The position numbers and the translations under genes are program-made. A stretch of DNA of 64,000 bases from Phaeodactylum tricornutum CCAP 1055/1 (Eukaryota > Bacillariophyta > Bacillariophyceae > Surirellales > Neidiaceae): NCBI RefSeq assembly GCF_000150955.2, contig NC_011672.1, forward strand, positions 806,001 through 870,000. Reading direction: 5' to 3'. This document shows, in pieces, positions 41,973-52,519 of this stretch. The notes under the pieces were generated by a model that did not search any database, had not been told where the DNA came from, and was given only the letters and a program-made list of their open reading frames with translations. How positions within the stretch are numbered: the stretch's first letter is position 1; each line of letters begins with the position of its first letter.

Positions 41973-44642
41973 ATGAGAGCCCGAGGGACGGCAGCATACA
42001 AGGAACGGCGGCAGTCGAGTTTGGATGATCTCGAAGGCGGTGGTGGTGGTACCGCCGCCGGCAGCGTGTCGTCGTCCCCCTACACGAACTCGTACGCCCG
42101 TCCCCCACCGCGACATTCCAATTCGTCGCTATCCCACACGTCGTCTACCGCTCCCTCCCCCATAAATGTGCGTGTAGGAAGCAACGATGCCTTTTACAAC
42201 GACGCGTCGGACGTCTCGAAGTCCCGTCGACGTCGCCAAGGACGGTCGGGTGTGTCCTACACCCATCTCGTCAACTCGTCCCCCGACGCATTGCGGATGT
42301 ATGCGCTGATACTGCTAGCCGTTACGATGCTTTTCTTCTTTGCATTACCAATAGAATGGGCTATTTTGTCTCTGGTCTTTGGGTCCTGCGGATTCGGCGC
42401 CATTGCCTCTCTCTGGCTCAGTCGCGCCGTCCTGCAGTGCGACGACGGGACGCCCGAAATGCGCGCCGTTTCGGATCCCATCCGCGAAGGCGCGGAGGGC
42501 TTTCTTAGGGTCCAGTACACGTCCATTGCCAAGTTTGCCGTACCACTCGCCGCACTCATTGTATTCTCCTACCAATTCCGACCACTGCACCCGCACGACG
42601 CCAAGGGTGTCGGATTGTTGGGCAACACCCTGCTGGGGGTCGTCGCGGCCGTCGGCTTTGTCTTTGGCGCACTCTGCTCGGCACTCTCGGGATACGTATC
42701 CATGTGGGTGGCGGCACAATCCAATATTCGAGTCGCGTCGGCGGCTCGTCGGACCTACGGAGAAGCTCTCGTGGTTTGCTTTCGCGGTGGCGCCTTTTCG
42801 GCCGTCTTGAATTTGACCCTCTGTATAGTGGGAGTCACTACACTGTACACGATGCTGAGCACCGTCTTTGTGAACGCTGCGGGGTTGGAGTCGACAGATA
42901 TACCCATGCTCTTGGTCGGGTACGGTTTCGGGGCATCCTTCGTCGCGCTCTTTATGCAACTCGGGGGTGGTATTTATACCAAAGCCGCCGACGTTGGCGC
43001 CGACCTGGTGGGGAAGATCGAACAGAGTATTCCCGAAGACGACCCTCGCAATCCCGCAGTAATTGCGGACCTCGTCGGGGATATGGTGGGTGACTGCGTC
43101 GGGTCTTCGGCCGACGTCTTTGAATCCGTGGCGGCCGAAATTATTGGAGCCATGATTCTGGGCTCCACCCTGGCCGATGAGGCCGGTATGAGTCACAACC
43201 ATGCGACCAAGTTTATGTTCTTTCCACTAGTGGTACACGCCATGGATATTGTTGTCAGTAGTGTTGGGATTGCCTTTGTGGGGGTCACCCGCGACTCCGC
43301 CGATAGCGATCCCATGAAAGCTCTGCAACGAGGCTACCGTGTAGCACTCCTGCTCTCCGTCGTGGGCTTTTACATTATTACCCACTGGCTGCTGGCGCTT
43401 CCCGAAAATCCCGAGGCCGCGTTCAGATTCTTCTTGTGCGGTATCGTGGGAATGATCTGCGCCTACATTGTGGTCTTGTCCACGCAGTACAATACCGATT
43501 ACGCACACCGACCGGTCCAAAGTATTGCGGAAGCCAGTACCACTGGTCACGGTACGAACATCATTGTCGGAGTCAGTGTCGGTATGAAAGCCACGTTGGT
43601 ACCCACATTGACTGTAGCGGTGGCCGTATTGCTGGCCTATCACGTAGGTGCCAGTACCGGAATTGGAAACGGCCGCAACGCCGGACTTTTTGGCACGGCG
43701 GTGGCTACCATGGGAATGCTGAGTAACGCTGTCTACATCCTGTCGATGAACTGCTTTGGTCCCATTGCCGACAACGCGGGAGGCATCGCGGAAATGAGCA
43801 TGCAGCCGGAGCAAGTCCGAGATGTGACGGATCGCTTGGATGCCGCGGGCAACGTGACCAAGGCCATTACGAAGGGATATTCGATTGGTTCGGCTTCTAT
43901 GGCGTGCTTTCTGTTATTTGGCGCATTCATGGACGAGTTTTCAGAGTACAGTGGTCTTCCGTTCACCACAGTGGACATCGCGACACCGGAAGTACTCGTT
44001 GGAGGTCTGATAGGAAGCATGATCATCTTTTACTTCACTGGTCTTGCGATCGCTGCGGTCGGCCGGACCGCTCACGAAGTCGTTATTGAAGTCCGGCGAC
44101 AATTCAAAGAGAATCCGGATATCATGGATTATAAAGCCAAGCCAGACTACGATCGCTGTGTCGGGCTCGTGACAAAGGCCGCCTTGAAGGAGATGCAATT
44201 TCCTGGACTCGTTTGCGTTGCGACACCAATCCTTGTCGGACTGATTTTTCGGTTCGTCGGTGAGGCTACCAGTCGTCCTCTACTTGGAGCCGAAGTCTTG
44301 GCTGCGTATCTCATGTTCGGGACCGTGACAGGAATTCTCATGGCTTTATTTCTTGATACTGCCGGTGGTGCCTGGGACAATGCGAAAAAGTATATTGAGC
44401 TCGGAAACTTTGGCGGCAAGAATTCTGAGGCACACAAGGCGTCGGTGACTGGTGATACCGTCGGCGACCCCTTTAAGGATACCGCCGGTCCCTCACTCCA
44501 CGTTGTAATCAAACTGGTAAGTAGAAGATGTCACGGAGGGACAATTGCGTATGCAATCCAGAACACCCCCTTACAACACCTGTTTTTGGAAAGCTATCGA
44601 CTACTATTCTGGTTGCAGGGCCTCTTTTTATCGCCAATATGA
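41973..44642 (+). CDS. Membrane H+-translocating pyrophosphatase, K+-independent (type II)
   Basis: Exon 1 is 41973-44516; a 102-base GT-AG intron (44517-44618) precedes a last exon of 24 bases, giving 855 residues ending IKLGLFLSPI. The intron has a length divisible by three and no stop, so an unspliced form would be 889 residues. The enzyme uses PPi to pump protons into vacuoles or Golgi-type compartments. Seen: an N-terminal Ser/Pro/Arg-rich extension of about 100 residues; many membrane helices; the PPi site DVGADLVGKIEQSIPEDDPRNP and ADLVGDMVGDCVGSSADVFES; near 630 GNVTKAITKGYSIGSAS; and the C-terminal DTVGDPFKDTAGPSL. Lys in GNVTKA (instead of Ala) marks the K+-independent subfamily (plant VP2-like). 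All catalytic Asp clusters are present. Identity is secure; the exact C-terminus depends on splicing. Confidence 0.92.
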   Translation: MRARGTAAYKERRQSSLDDLEGGGGGTAAGSVSSSPYTNSYARPPPRHSNSSLSHTSSTAPSPINVRVGSNDAFYNDASDVSKSRRRRQGRSGVSYTHLVNSSPDALRMYALILLAVTMLFFFALPIEWAILSLVFGSCGFGAIASLWLSRAVLQCDDGTPEMRAVSDPIREGAEGFLRVQYTSIAKFAVPLAALIVFSYQFRPLHPHDAKGVGLLGNTLLGVVAAVGFVFGALCSALSGYVSMWVAAQSNIRVASAARRTYGEALVVCFRGGAFSAVLNLTLCIVGVTTLYTMLSTVFVNAAGLESTDIPMLLVGYGFGASFVALFMQLGGGIYTKAADVGADLVGKIEQSIPEDDPRNPAVIADLVGDMVGDCVGSSADVFESVAAEIIGAMILGSTLADEAGMSHNHATKFMFFPLVVHAMDIVVSSVGIAFVGVTRDSADSDPMKALQRGYRVALLLSVVGFYIITHWLLALPENPEAAFRFFLCGIVGMICAYIVVLSTQYNTDYAHRPVQSIAEASTTGHGTNIIVGVSVGMKATLVPTLTVAVAVLLAYHVGASTGIGNGRNAGLFGTAVATMGMLSNAVYILSMNCFGPIADNAGGIAEMSMQPEQVRDVTDRLDAAGNVTKAITKGYSIGSASMACFLLFGAFMDEFSEYSGLPFTTVDIATPEVLVGGLIGSMIIFYFTGLAIAAVGRTAHEVVIEVRRQFKENPDIMDYKAKPDYDRCVGLVTKAALKEMQFPGLVCVATPILVGLIFRFVGEATSRPLLGAEVLAAYLMFGTVTGILMALFLDTAGGAWDNAKKYIELGNFGGKNSEAHKASVTGDTVGDPFKDTAGPSLHVVIKLVSRRCHGGTIAYAIQNTPLQHLFLESYRLLFWLQGLFLSPI

Positions 44643-44725
44643 AGTGAAGACGGTGCCTACTAGAAATACATCCTGCTGCTGGACTAGAAATCACAATCCT
44701 TTAGATGGACATTTTACCTATGCGT

Positions 44726-45862
44726 TCACTCGTCGTGTGCATCCAACAACTCACTTTCCAGCACCGTTGGCCTTTCGCAAAGATCCATAAATTCCTGGAA
44801 CTTGCTGGAATCGCCGCCAGTCAGGGATGCCACGTGCACGGTATCAATAGGTGCGCGATAGGACGAAAGTGGGTCAGCACGTACTTGCTTTTCCGTCTCA
44901 ACCACACGAATTGCCGTGTCGGTGGTTGGTAAGCAGGGCAACTCGTCCCAGGTAAACAAGAGAGGATCCGTACGACGACCCCAGACATTGAAGTCTACCA
45001 GCCAAACGCGTTCTTTCTTGTCCAGATAAACGTCAAAAGTATAATTGTTCAACGACTGGGAATGGGGTTTGATGATCTCGTCGAAAAACTCAACCACTAG
45101 AGACCGAATTAGGTACTGATCTCGTACAAGATGCTCGAAGTGTTGCGAGTGCTGTCTTTGGCTCACAGCAACTAGCTCCTGTTCTCGGACGAAGCACCGA
45201 AACTCTTGACTGGGATAGAGGTTGCACCATTTTCGCAAGACAAGCTGTAGTGGTATTGCTCCGTGACAGTCGGTAGCCGTCTCGTCGCTGGTGTCGTCGC
45301 CGTCACGGACTTCTTTCCAGGAGTGCTGAATGTCAAAAGCGCAAAAATCGCTACTCTTGAGGAGGAGGTAAACATCCCCAGCTGTCTTGCACTGCAGCGT
45401 ACCTCCGTTGACCCAAATTGCGTCTTTCGGAGACGACCAGTTCAGTTTGGGTGCCACGAGCCCTCCGAGGCGCCGGATCGCTGCATCAATGGCAGAATTT
45501 AGTGCGGAGAAATGGAACAGTTCGTTAGAGACTTCTTCCGCCTCACTGTCGCTCGACCACACACTTTCGTCGTCACCGACGCCGCTCATAGCGAGCATAC
45601 CCGATGTGCGCGCTCCCGCGGGAAGTTGAACTCCGTCGCAAAGGAGATAGTCTCGGAAAGTTTCGGGTAGATTTAGAATCTCTGACGGGACTGTCACGTT
45701 CTTGCGGCCGAGCTCGTTCGGTGGGAGGTTGGCAAAGGTGGCGTACCAGCTTGAGAACTGGCATGCATGGACTTCACGGCGACTGGGCAGCGGGCCCTGC
45801 TCTGGCTCGGGAATCCCGGCCGAGGATTCCTCGTTTGACCACCCTCCCAAGACAGAAGACAT
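44726..45862 (-). CDS. CDC123: CDC123 (D123) family, eIF2 assembly factor
   Basis: Single exon, 378 residues from the ATG at 45862. CDC123 is an ATP-grasp-like protein that helps build the eIF2 alpha-beta-gamma complex in the cytosol. Seen: N-terminal CQFSSWYATFANL, VQLPAGART with a linker rich in Ser/Asp/Glu, PKLNWSSPKDAIWVN, the LVLRKWCNLYPSQEFRCFV block, and near the C-terminus YTFDVYLDKKERVWLVDFN, where Asp residues bind Mg-ATP in the family. The length is a little above the usual 330-340. Convergent with the pyrophosphatase gene, 83 bases away. Confidence 0.9.
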   Translation of the reverse strand: MSSVLGGWSNEESSAGIPEPEQGPLPSRREVHACQFSSWYATFANLPPNELGRKNVTVPSEILNLPETFRDYLLCDGVQLPAGARTSGMLAMSGVGDDESVWSSDSEAEEVSNELFHFSALNSAIDAAIRRLGGLVAPKLNWSSPKDAIWVNGGTLQCKTAGDVYLLLKSSDFCAFDIQHSWKEVRDGDDTSDETATDCHGAIPLQLVLRKWCNLYPSQEFRCFVREQELVAVSQRQHSQHFEHLVRDQYLIRSLVVEFFDEIIKPHSQSLNNYTFDVYLDKKERVWLVDFNVWGRRTDPLLFTWDELPCLPTTDTAIRVVETEKQVRADPLSSYRAPIDTVHVASLTGGDSSKFQEFMDLCERPTVLESELLDAHDE

Positions 45863-47241
45863 GGTTCCCACCGTGTCGCTCGAACCGGACGTTCTGTGGG
45901 ATTGGATTGTCAAACGGATAGGAAGGATATTCGAAACATTCGTGAAGCCATTGGAAACAAAGGACGTCGCCGGTCAATTCTATGCTCGTTTCTAGTCAAA
46001 TCGATTGGGCATATAAGTAGGTTTAGGTATGACGTCGAGATACGTAAATGTGTTCGTCGAAAACGACATCCAGAAATGAGACGAATGAATTGACAAGTGA
46101 GATAGAGTATCGTATACTGTTAGGTGCAAGATGATTTCACTTGGTCTACAGCACTTCAGAAAAAGACGATATGCCAATCTATGAGCATGTCGGCGCTAGA
46201 CTCCTTTGTACAAATCCGTAGACGCACCGAGAGGGAAACCGACAGGACTTTCCGTCAGGAATGAATGCGAAACGCCGCAATTTGCTTTAACTTTACGAAA
46301 AATTACGCATTGGGATTGCCGTAACGAACGAGCAATGCAATGAAGTCAACGAAACCCTGGGTATCTATATAAGTCCCCACGTCAAGGTAGAGCAACGTCA
46401 AATCGTACCACCTGATGTACCACTTTCTTATCCGACAGCGGTGGCAGGGAGTTGCTTGAACCTGATATTGGCTAGCGCAGCCCAGATCAGAGTCGAATCC
46501 TCTCTCTCGTGCGCCATCCTTGCAGTTCCATCCTCCGCATGTAACTCCGCTCCTTGCTATGCAATCCATTCATTGTATTTCAATTCCCGTGTCCTGCATC
46601 CGCGGCGTATTCCAAAGTTTAGTCAGGCGGCGCGGCCAACGATACGAAAAATTGCTGCTGACGGAGAGGCATTCATTGTTTGGAATTATCAGGAACTATT
46701 GGTTGCTTCGAAATCGCATCCTGCAAATGCCGACTAACGCGCACTTGAGCAACGGATCGATCCACGAGAAAGGCGGCTGACCCGGGCGAATACTGGATAA
46801 AGACTTTCCCTTGCGTGTTTCCAGCAGACAGTTCTTGGTCCGCGACTCTCAAAGCTTCCAGATTGTGTGGACTGTCGTTTTTCATGATTCTGTATGAGAC
46901 AAAAATGCTGGTAGGAACGACAAACGGTATTGTTTGTTAACACGCGAACCATTCGACTTGGGTTCGGCTCGTTGAGGGTGCACAGTCAAGAGAAATCGGG
47001 TCTTATGTCAGTCAATCAATGGCGAATATGCCAAATAATAGCAAAAAGCACAAGCGCCAAGGACGAATATTCGGAAACGACAATCCGTTTTCTTTCGCAA
47101 GAATGGACAGGCTGAAATGAGAGTGAGTTCAAACCGAACACTGCATCCCAAGCGACACTGTGTTCCTCGCTTGCCCTTTCATGATCGACCGCTATCGCAA
47201 GTCCAACGAACGTGGGGTCGGCTCTGGAGAAGGCGCCTATC
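45863..47241. other. Long divergent region between CDC123 and malonyl-CoA decarboxylase
   Basis: 1379 bases between two genes that start in opposite directions. No gene can be named with confidence. A 70-codon frame on the - strand at 46673-46885 is listed separately. A second - strand frame at 46303-46569 ends in a protein-like tail (GFVDFIALLVRYGNPNA) and could be a terminal exon. A region of this size could hold one small unspotted gene. Confidence 0.4.
46673..46885 (-). CDS. Possible small gene or exon
   Basis: 70 codons from an ATG at 46885. The translation (EALRVADQEL, GKVFIQYSPGSAAFLVD, VAQVRVSRHLQDAI) looks protein-like and recalls the strand-turn-helix pattern of small prefoldin-like proteins such as PDRG1, but the resemblance is loose. 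The bases before the ATG (tttttgtctcatacag on the - strand) resemble a splice acceptor, so it may be the last exon of a longer gene. It may also be chance. Confidence 0.25.
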   Translation of the reverse strand: MKNDSPHNLEALRVADQELSAGNTQGKVFIQYSPGSAAFLVDRSVAQVRVSRHLQDAISKQPIVPDNSKQ

Positions 47242-48864
47242 ATGTCCGTCCCGTTGCTTCAAAAAGCTTCCTTGAGGACATGGACCGGATTCTGCTCGTT
47301 TGACCGGTCAAAAATATCGATGATGGGCTTTTTTAGGCTCCGCGATTCAGTACGGGTGTTCACAGTCAAAGCAGAAGGTTGCTTGGAAGAAGGAAGCACT
47401 ATTCGCGCACTGCAGCAGCTGGTCGCCAAAATTGAGCAGAGCAAGTCACACCAACGTCCGAGATCTTCGATACAAACTTCTTTGCGAGCTTTGGCTTCCA
47501 AGGTGTGTGTACAGTATCCTGCACTCCCTTCGATTATTTGGAAAAGTAGTATGGATGACCCCAATCGAGTCTGTGAGCGGCATTCTTTTTTGAAGTTCTT
47601 GGCGCTTGATACGAGCCGAGATCAAAACTTGATTGCTGATGCCGTCGAGTCTTACCAAAAAAAGGCAACGGACCCCGATTTGCGACCCATCCATCTAGCG
47701 TTGCGTCTACAGGAAGTCTCCACTCCAAAATACGAAGAAATTATCAGATGCTTGCTCCAGCAAAATGCAACCGAATCGATGCGGTTTTTACTGGATCTAC
47801 GACGCGACATCTTGCTGTGGATGCCGTATTTACGAACACATCCACCGCCCAAGGAAGTTGACTCCCAAGGCGACTTGCTGATTCATTTGAAACAGCTAGA
47901 TACGTTTCTGCGACGATTGCTATCTACCTGGTTCTCTCCAGGGCTACTCGAAGTGCAACGTATTACCTACGATGGAACACCTGCATCGATAATTGAACAA
48001 ATTGTTCGTCAAGAGGCAGTTCATCCCGTCAAGAATTTAGATGATTTGCGCACTCGATTTGGTCCCGACAGGCGAGTTTACGCCCTCTTTCATGTTCTGC
48101 TCCCGGAACGTCCTCTCGTTGTATTGCATACATCTTTACAACCAGAAATACCCGCATACATGAATCAGGTCTACAACGAAGGTTCCTTGCGTAGTGATGC
48201 AAGGGTCGCTGCCTTCTATTCCATTTCAAATCTGCAAGCTGGGCTATCTGGAGTCGGCCTGGGAGAACACCTTATTAAAACAGCGGTCCATCGTCTGCAG
48301 GGTCGTATTGGCCTCGACACGTTCGTGACATTGTCTCCAGTTCCACGCTTTCGGAAATGGCTGGAAGAACGTGTCCAGCACGTCACTGGCAAATTCGCAT
48401 CCAACGATCTTGTCGTAGGCGAAGATTTGGCAAAGCTTTCCCACTTTTTGCAATGTCGTGAAGATGAGGCAGTCTCGCGTATGGTAGAAACATTGCGTCA
48501 AGAAGGTCCTTCCTGTTTGGATGACAATGCAGTTGAGGTTGAGAATCTCGTCGCCCCGCTCTTACGCGGCACTCTTGCCAAACTTGCGGCTCGCTATTTG
48601 GTGACGGAAACGCACCGCCGTAAACCTCTCGACGGTGTCGCCCGCTTTCATGTAGGTAACGGCGCAATTTTACACCGCATCAACGTCAATGCCGACACAA
48701 GCCGTAAGGGGTGGCACAACAGTTTCGGTATAATGGTGAACTATCGCTACGATCTGGAGCAGTTGCCAACGAACGTCACACAATACGAGGCCGAATATCG
48801 GATCCCTTTGGGAGAGGATGTTCAAGCATTGCTTGATGAGTCCTTGCCTCCTTCGTTTGCTTAG
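47242..48864 (+). CDS. MLYCD: Malonyl-CoA decarboxylase
   Basis: Single exon, 540 residues from the ATG at 47242. It converts malonyl-CoA to acetyl-CoA and CO2, which removes a fatty-acid-synthesis precursor and relieves its inhibition of fatty acid oxidation. Seen: the helical N-terminal domain (residues about 60-230), then the acetyltransferase-like catalytic domain: LLEVQRITYDGTPASIIEQI, VYALFHVLLPERPLVVLH, FYSISNLQAGLSGVGLGEHL, TLSPVPRFRKWL, ARFHVGNGAILHRINVNAD and GIMVNYRYDLEQL. The Ser and His blocks that carry catalysis in the human enzyme are kept. It ends PPSFA, so it lacks a C-terminal peroxisomal SKL-type signal; the N-terminus is basic and poor in acids, which would suit mitochondria. 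Location is inferred. Confidence 0.92.
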   Translation: MSVPLLQKASLRTWTGFCSFDRSKISMMGFFRLRDSVRVFTVKAEGCLEEGSTIRALQQLVAKIEQSKSHQRPRSSIQTSLRALASKVCVQYPALPSIIWKSSMDDPNRVCERHSFLKFLALDTSRDQNLIADAVESYQKKATDPDLRPIHLALRLQEVSTPKYEEIIRCLLQQNATESMRFLLDLRRDILLWMPYLRTHPPPKEVDSQGDLLIHLKQLDTFLRRLLSTWFSPGLLEVQRITYDGTPASIIEQIVRQEAVHPVKNLDDLRTRFGPDRRVYALFHVLLPERPLVVLHTSLQPEIPAYMNQVYNEGSLRSDARVAAFYSISNLQAGLSGVGLGEHLIKTAVHRLQGRIGLDTFVTLSPVPRFRKWLEERVQHVTGKFASNDLVVGEDLAKLSHFLQCREDEAVSRMVETLRQEGPSCLDDNAVEVENLVAPLLRGTLAKLAARYLVTETHRRKPLDGVARFHVGNGAILHRINVNADTSRKGWHNSFGIMVNYRYDLEQLPTNVTQYEAEYRIPLGEDVQALLDESLPPSFA

Positions 48865-49088
48865 TGAGCGGACTATTTCTACAACTGTAACAGGAATACC
48901 ATGCCACCACTATTGATGATCAGTAAGCAACTTTTATAAGGTTAAAAATGATGCGGTCATTTACGTTACTACCGGAAAGATTAGAACTATGTTGGATTCA
49001 TCAAGATCAGTCGAAAACGAGCGCTAACATAAGTGTAATGTACACGTGCAGATACAGATTATAATGACCGTTGCGAAATACATTCCCA

Positions 49089-50441
49089 TTATATCATCGA
49101 TCGGGACAGAGCATTGCCGATCTGAGCAAAGGCCCAAGGTGGTAGACTTCCGTCTGGGCAAATTTTGCAAGTCGGGCAACCAGAAGTGTAGCAATCCTCG
49201 TATGATGACGAGCCAGATAACCATCGGTCAATGCAGCCCACATGAAAGGAATGGTTGCACGGCAAGACTCTGAGACTATCGCCATCATCGAAACACTCCA
49301 GGCAAATAACACAAACATCCTCGTGGGCTGAAGTGACAATAGTTTCATTGGGTTGGGATGTGGTAACTGCAGCAGAAAGTAAAGAGCTTTGATAGTGCTG
49401 ATACTCGTGTTCCTCATTGGCTTCTCCTTGCACCATCATCCAGCTCCACCCTTCTCGCACCGTAGAAGCGTGTGCTGTAGTTGGTGAGGCTACTTTTGTG
49501 GATCGGTACTTCATGATGGGTAGTTTGGCGATCGAGTCCACATCCAAGTGGCGCGCAGCGTTTCTAGTCATGCGAACAATGTCCATTTGGGTGATGACAT
49601 AATCGAGCCTCGAGCTTGCTGTTGCCGAGACGTCTTCCAAGCCTAACAAATTTACTGTTGTTTGATGGTCATAGTAGGCTTGAGCTTGACTAGAAACTAC
49701 GCCGTAATCATTCGGAGGACTTGTCTGTTGACGGCTACCACATATGGAATCGTAGTCGTCGAGTTGATCGTCCTCTTCCTCACAATCGTTGTCAACTTCT
49801 TCTGCGGTGTGACAAGAAGAGTCGTCGTCATACTTTAACGTCTTTGGAGATAAGTTTTGCTCCAACTCGTGAAAAGGAGTGAAAAACCAGCTGGCCAGTT
49901 TGTGGAGAACGTGGACTGTCCCAGAGTGATGGGCGTGGTATTGCATGCCACCCCCACTACCGCCTCGCAATTGCCCCGAAAGCAAATCTCTCAGATGAAT
50001 GACGAATTCGTCTTCATTTCGCTTTTCAATAGCATTAATAGAGATTGCCTCCAGAAGATCGTAATCAACCAGAGCTTGTTTTGAAAGTGTGGACCACATA
50101 GACGGAGGAGAATGGCGGAACCAGCCTACGTAAGGAGAAGACTTCCATGGCTGCGGAGCAGTCTTGACGTCTTTGGAATATGATGCCTCCGAACACCAGA
50201 CAGACGACTTGTCACTAGAAGCAGACGGAGAATGGCGGAACCATCCGATGTATGGATTGGAGCGCAAGCTAAAATGGTTTGTTGCTTTGGGCGCGGTGCT
50301 TGCTTTTCGTAGAGGCCTACGCCAGAGACTCGAGCGCCGGCGAAGGTGCACCGGGAGCGACTGGTGGCGCCGAAAGGGAACCGTACTACGTCCAGGACTA
50401 GTTCTGTGAGAATACTGACTGTGGGATGAAATTTCAGTCAT
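49089..50441 (-). CDS. RING-H2 finger protein, probable E3 ubiquitin ligase
   Basis: Single exon, 450 residues. The C-terminal RING-H2 reads [19 protein letters not shown], then [13 protein letters not shown] and CPTCK, with all eight metal ligands in C3H2C3 order. The loop between DRWL and CPTC is unusually long (about 15 residues, with two further Cys). The N-terminal half is Ser/Arg-rich and contains two copies of a short block ([15 protein letters not shown] and [15 protein letters not shown] near residues 60 and 100). An acidic patch ([13 protein letters not shown]) is near 210. No membrane segment or signal peptide is seen. Likely transfers ubiquitin from an E2; the target is unknown. 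Confidence 0.85.
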   Translation of the reverse strand: MTEISSHSQYSHRTSPGRSTVPFRRHQSLPVHLRRRSSLWRRPLRKASTAPKATNHFSLRSNPYIGWFRHSPSASSDKSSVWCSEASYSKDVKTAPQPWKSSPYVGWFRHSPPSMWSTLSKQALVDYDLLEAISINAIEKRNEDEFVIHLRDLLSGQLRGGSGGGMQYHAHHSGTVHVLHKLASWFFTPFHELEQNLSPKTLKYDDDSSCHTAEEVDNDCEEEDDQLDDYDSICGSRQQTSPPNDYGVVSSQAQAYYDHQTTVNLLGLEDVSATASSRLDYVITQMDIVRMTRNAARHLDVDSIAKLPIMKYRSTKVASPTTAHASTVREGWSWMMVQGEANEEHEYQHYQSSLLSAAVTTSQPNETIVTSAHEDVCVICLECFDDGDSLRVLPCNHSFHVGCIDRWLSGSSSYEDCYTSGCPTCKICPDGSLPPWAFAQIGNALSRSMI

Positions 50442-51574
50442 TTTCGAAAGAGATTCTTCTGGAAAGTGCTCAAGTTGATAAGTTATCGCTCTTTTCTCCT
50501 GATGAAGAAACCAGAAACTGCGCTAAGGTGAAGTAGAAAAGAGCAGACCAGGAGTGAGAAGGGTGAAGATAAACACCTCGTATGTTGAAAGGCAATACCA
50601 AACGTAGCAACGGTGCTATTCTGCTCTCGTATCGAAAACCTCAGCAGAAGGCTGGCGTCAAAAAGTTCCTATCCTCGCACCGATGAAAACAAGATGTCAA
50701 AGCGCTAAACGATGTGAAGTCAAAAGTCGTAATCATTGAAGTCGATAAGTCTGTAAGATACCATGACGTCAATGAAAGTCTACTTAATAGACTTGGAAGA
50801 CTATTGGGATCGGGATGCAGTCCTTTTCTGCTTTCCCAAGACCAGGAATGACGACACAAAACATGTTTTAGCCAATTATAAGCATAGAAAGGAGCATTGC
50901 TCCTGACACTTATCGTTTTGATGACGTATCCTAGGTTGCGAATTTGTGTAGTCAAGTGGAATTTGTATGCCCATCCATGGAACGAACCATGGCTCTGCGA
51001 AGACAAGACTACGAGGTTTCGCGACAGAGCTTCGAATCTCATTCTCCGTACGCAGCTTGCACACAAACAAAAACACGTAGGAATCAATGGCTTACATGTA
51101 TATGAAAAAACGAAAGGACTTACACTTTTTTCGCAATGGAAGACAACGAATTTTCAGAGAATTCCGCGCTATGCGGCCTGTCACTCGCGCAGTGCAAAGA
51201 GCGAGAATTACGTGTTTCCAATTGTGCTTTCTTACATAAGTGTCTGTCTTCGCCCGCCCACCTCACCGGTCATTGGTCTGCTGAATTTTAACCAGAGAGC
51301 TCGTACATATAGCTCGAGCAGGCTTCCATTCACTGTCACGTCACAGCATTTCGAACATCTGGCACACAAGGTGAACGCTTGTTCAAAAAAAGCTCTGCTT
51401 CACGGTAAGATTAGACAGCCTTACCTCACGTCCCAAGACTATATCGTGAGCGAGATACGAACTTTTTCACATCCGTTTTACACAATAGTGCAGATTATTT
51501 GGACCTTAAAATTCTCAACAAACTGTTAAATAATGCTAATTCAACAGCATTTTCATATCAGGTCGAGATAGCTT
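50442..51574. other. Spacer upstream of the RING gene
   Basis: 1133 bases between two - strand genes. It includes a TGACGTCA palindrome at 50764-50771, 323 bases before the RING start. A 210-codon open frame on the + strand (50897-51529) starts without ATG and looks random, so I do not call it. Confidence 0.5.
50764..50771. promoter_or_regulatory. CRE-like palindrome TGACGTCA
   Basis: An exact bZIP/CRE palindrome upstream of the RING gene. Only the sequence match supports it; the distance to the transcription start is unknown. Confidence 0.3.
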
Positions 51575-52519
51575 CTAAATAACTTCGCTGTAGTGGCCTA
51601 CTGAAGAGTGCTTGTAGAAGATGTCGAACGGTTCAAGGTCCTTGATGGCAGAAAAATTGAATGTAGGATGTTTGAAGCTTGGGAGGCTAAAAGGGTAGTC
51701 TCCATTTGCCAGATAATAATCTTTGGAAGGAACTGATTCTCTAACACCACTGCGCGAAGCAGGAGTGATGTTGTTGTGGGGAGACTGTAGTCTGTTCATC
51801 CTGCAACAAGGAACATGGAACTCAACACGTGTGTCATAGTCCAAGTTGTAGAAATTATCGGTGATTGGAATGGGATCCAGAAAATCTTGCTCAGCGTTTG
51901 CAAGAAAGCGATGGGTATCGGCGAGTGTCGGCGAGTCGCGATCAGCAGTAGATTGGAGGCCAGAGTTGAACGGTGGGCCAAGCTCTGGAGTCTTGATGCT
52001 GGAAGGTACATCGAATGGGATTGGTGAAAGATCATGTTCTCGACTCCCGCTGGTGGACATATGATTTTGCCGTTTGTTTTTTACCATACTCGCAACCTGA
52101 TCTCGGAGAGAATGGCCTACTTTTTCTCGAGCCTGGCGATTTCCAATATCGTACCAGTTCTTTCCGTTGTCGTTTTTGACAAATAGGCCTCCTCTTTGGC
52201 GAATCTTTTCCACGATGGCAACAATCAGCGTGGTCTTGTCGGCTTTGCTTGCTGCTGAAAAGTATCGATCCACATTTTTCTTGATGAGTTTTCGAAACAT
52301 GGTGTTCCCGGCATGGTTCCAGTTTGTTTTACCTCTACCGCAAGACACGTCCAAATGTGTTGGACAGTAATCTTCGCCTAGAGGCCACGGCTTTTCATGC
52401 ACTACGATAGAGCGAGTCGTTTGCGTCTCTTGCATTTCATTTACCAGCTTATTCGATTTAGATAGGCTGGATGGGTTCCTTTCATCAAGTGGATGACAGT
52501 AGTTGTAGTTTGCGACCAT
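51575..52519 (-). CDS. DUF6824 domain protein
   Basis: Single exon, 314 residues from the ATG at 52519. Residues about 50-140 form the DUF6824 domain found in many diatom proteins: DVSCGRGKTNWNHAGN, TMFRKLIKKNVDRYF, TTLIVAIVEKIRQRGGLFV, NWYDIGNRQAREKVGHSLRD. The rest is Ser/Pro-rich and poorly structured. The domain is basic and a DNA-binding or regulatory role has been suggested for such proteins, but no function is established. No signal peptide or membrane helix. Confidence 0.82.
   Translation of the reverse strand: MVANYNYCHPLDERNPSSLSKSNKLVNEMQETQTTRSIVVHEKPWPLGEDYCPTHLDVSCGRGKTNWNHAGNTMFRKLIKKNVDRYFSAASKADKTTLIVAIVEKIRQRGGLFVKNDNGKNWYDIGNRQAREKVGHSLRDQVASMVKNKRQNHMSTSGSREHDLSPIPFDVPSSIKTPELGPPFNSGLQSTADRDSPTLADTHRFLANAEQDFLDPIPITDNFYNLDYDTRVEFHVPCCRMNRLQSPHNNITPASRSGVRESVPSKDYYLANGDYPFSLPSFKHPTFNFSAIKDLEPFDIFYKHSSVGHYSEVI

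Noticed and set aside
42345-43202. Open frame of about 285 codons antisense to the H+-pyrophosphatase
   Set aside because: Gly/His/Arg-rich translation mirrored from the conserved sense sequence; no independent support.
46480-46510. Sequence resembling a tRNA T-arm (agagtcgaatcctct)
   Set aside because: No matching acceptor, D-arm or anticodon stem could be found around it.
50897-51529. Open frame of 210 codons on the + strand between the RING and DUF6824 genes
   Set aside because: Starts without ATG, random-looking composition, no motif.
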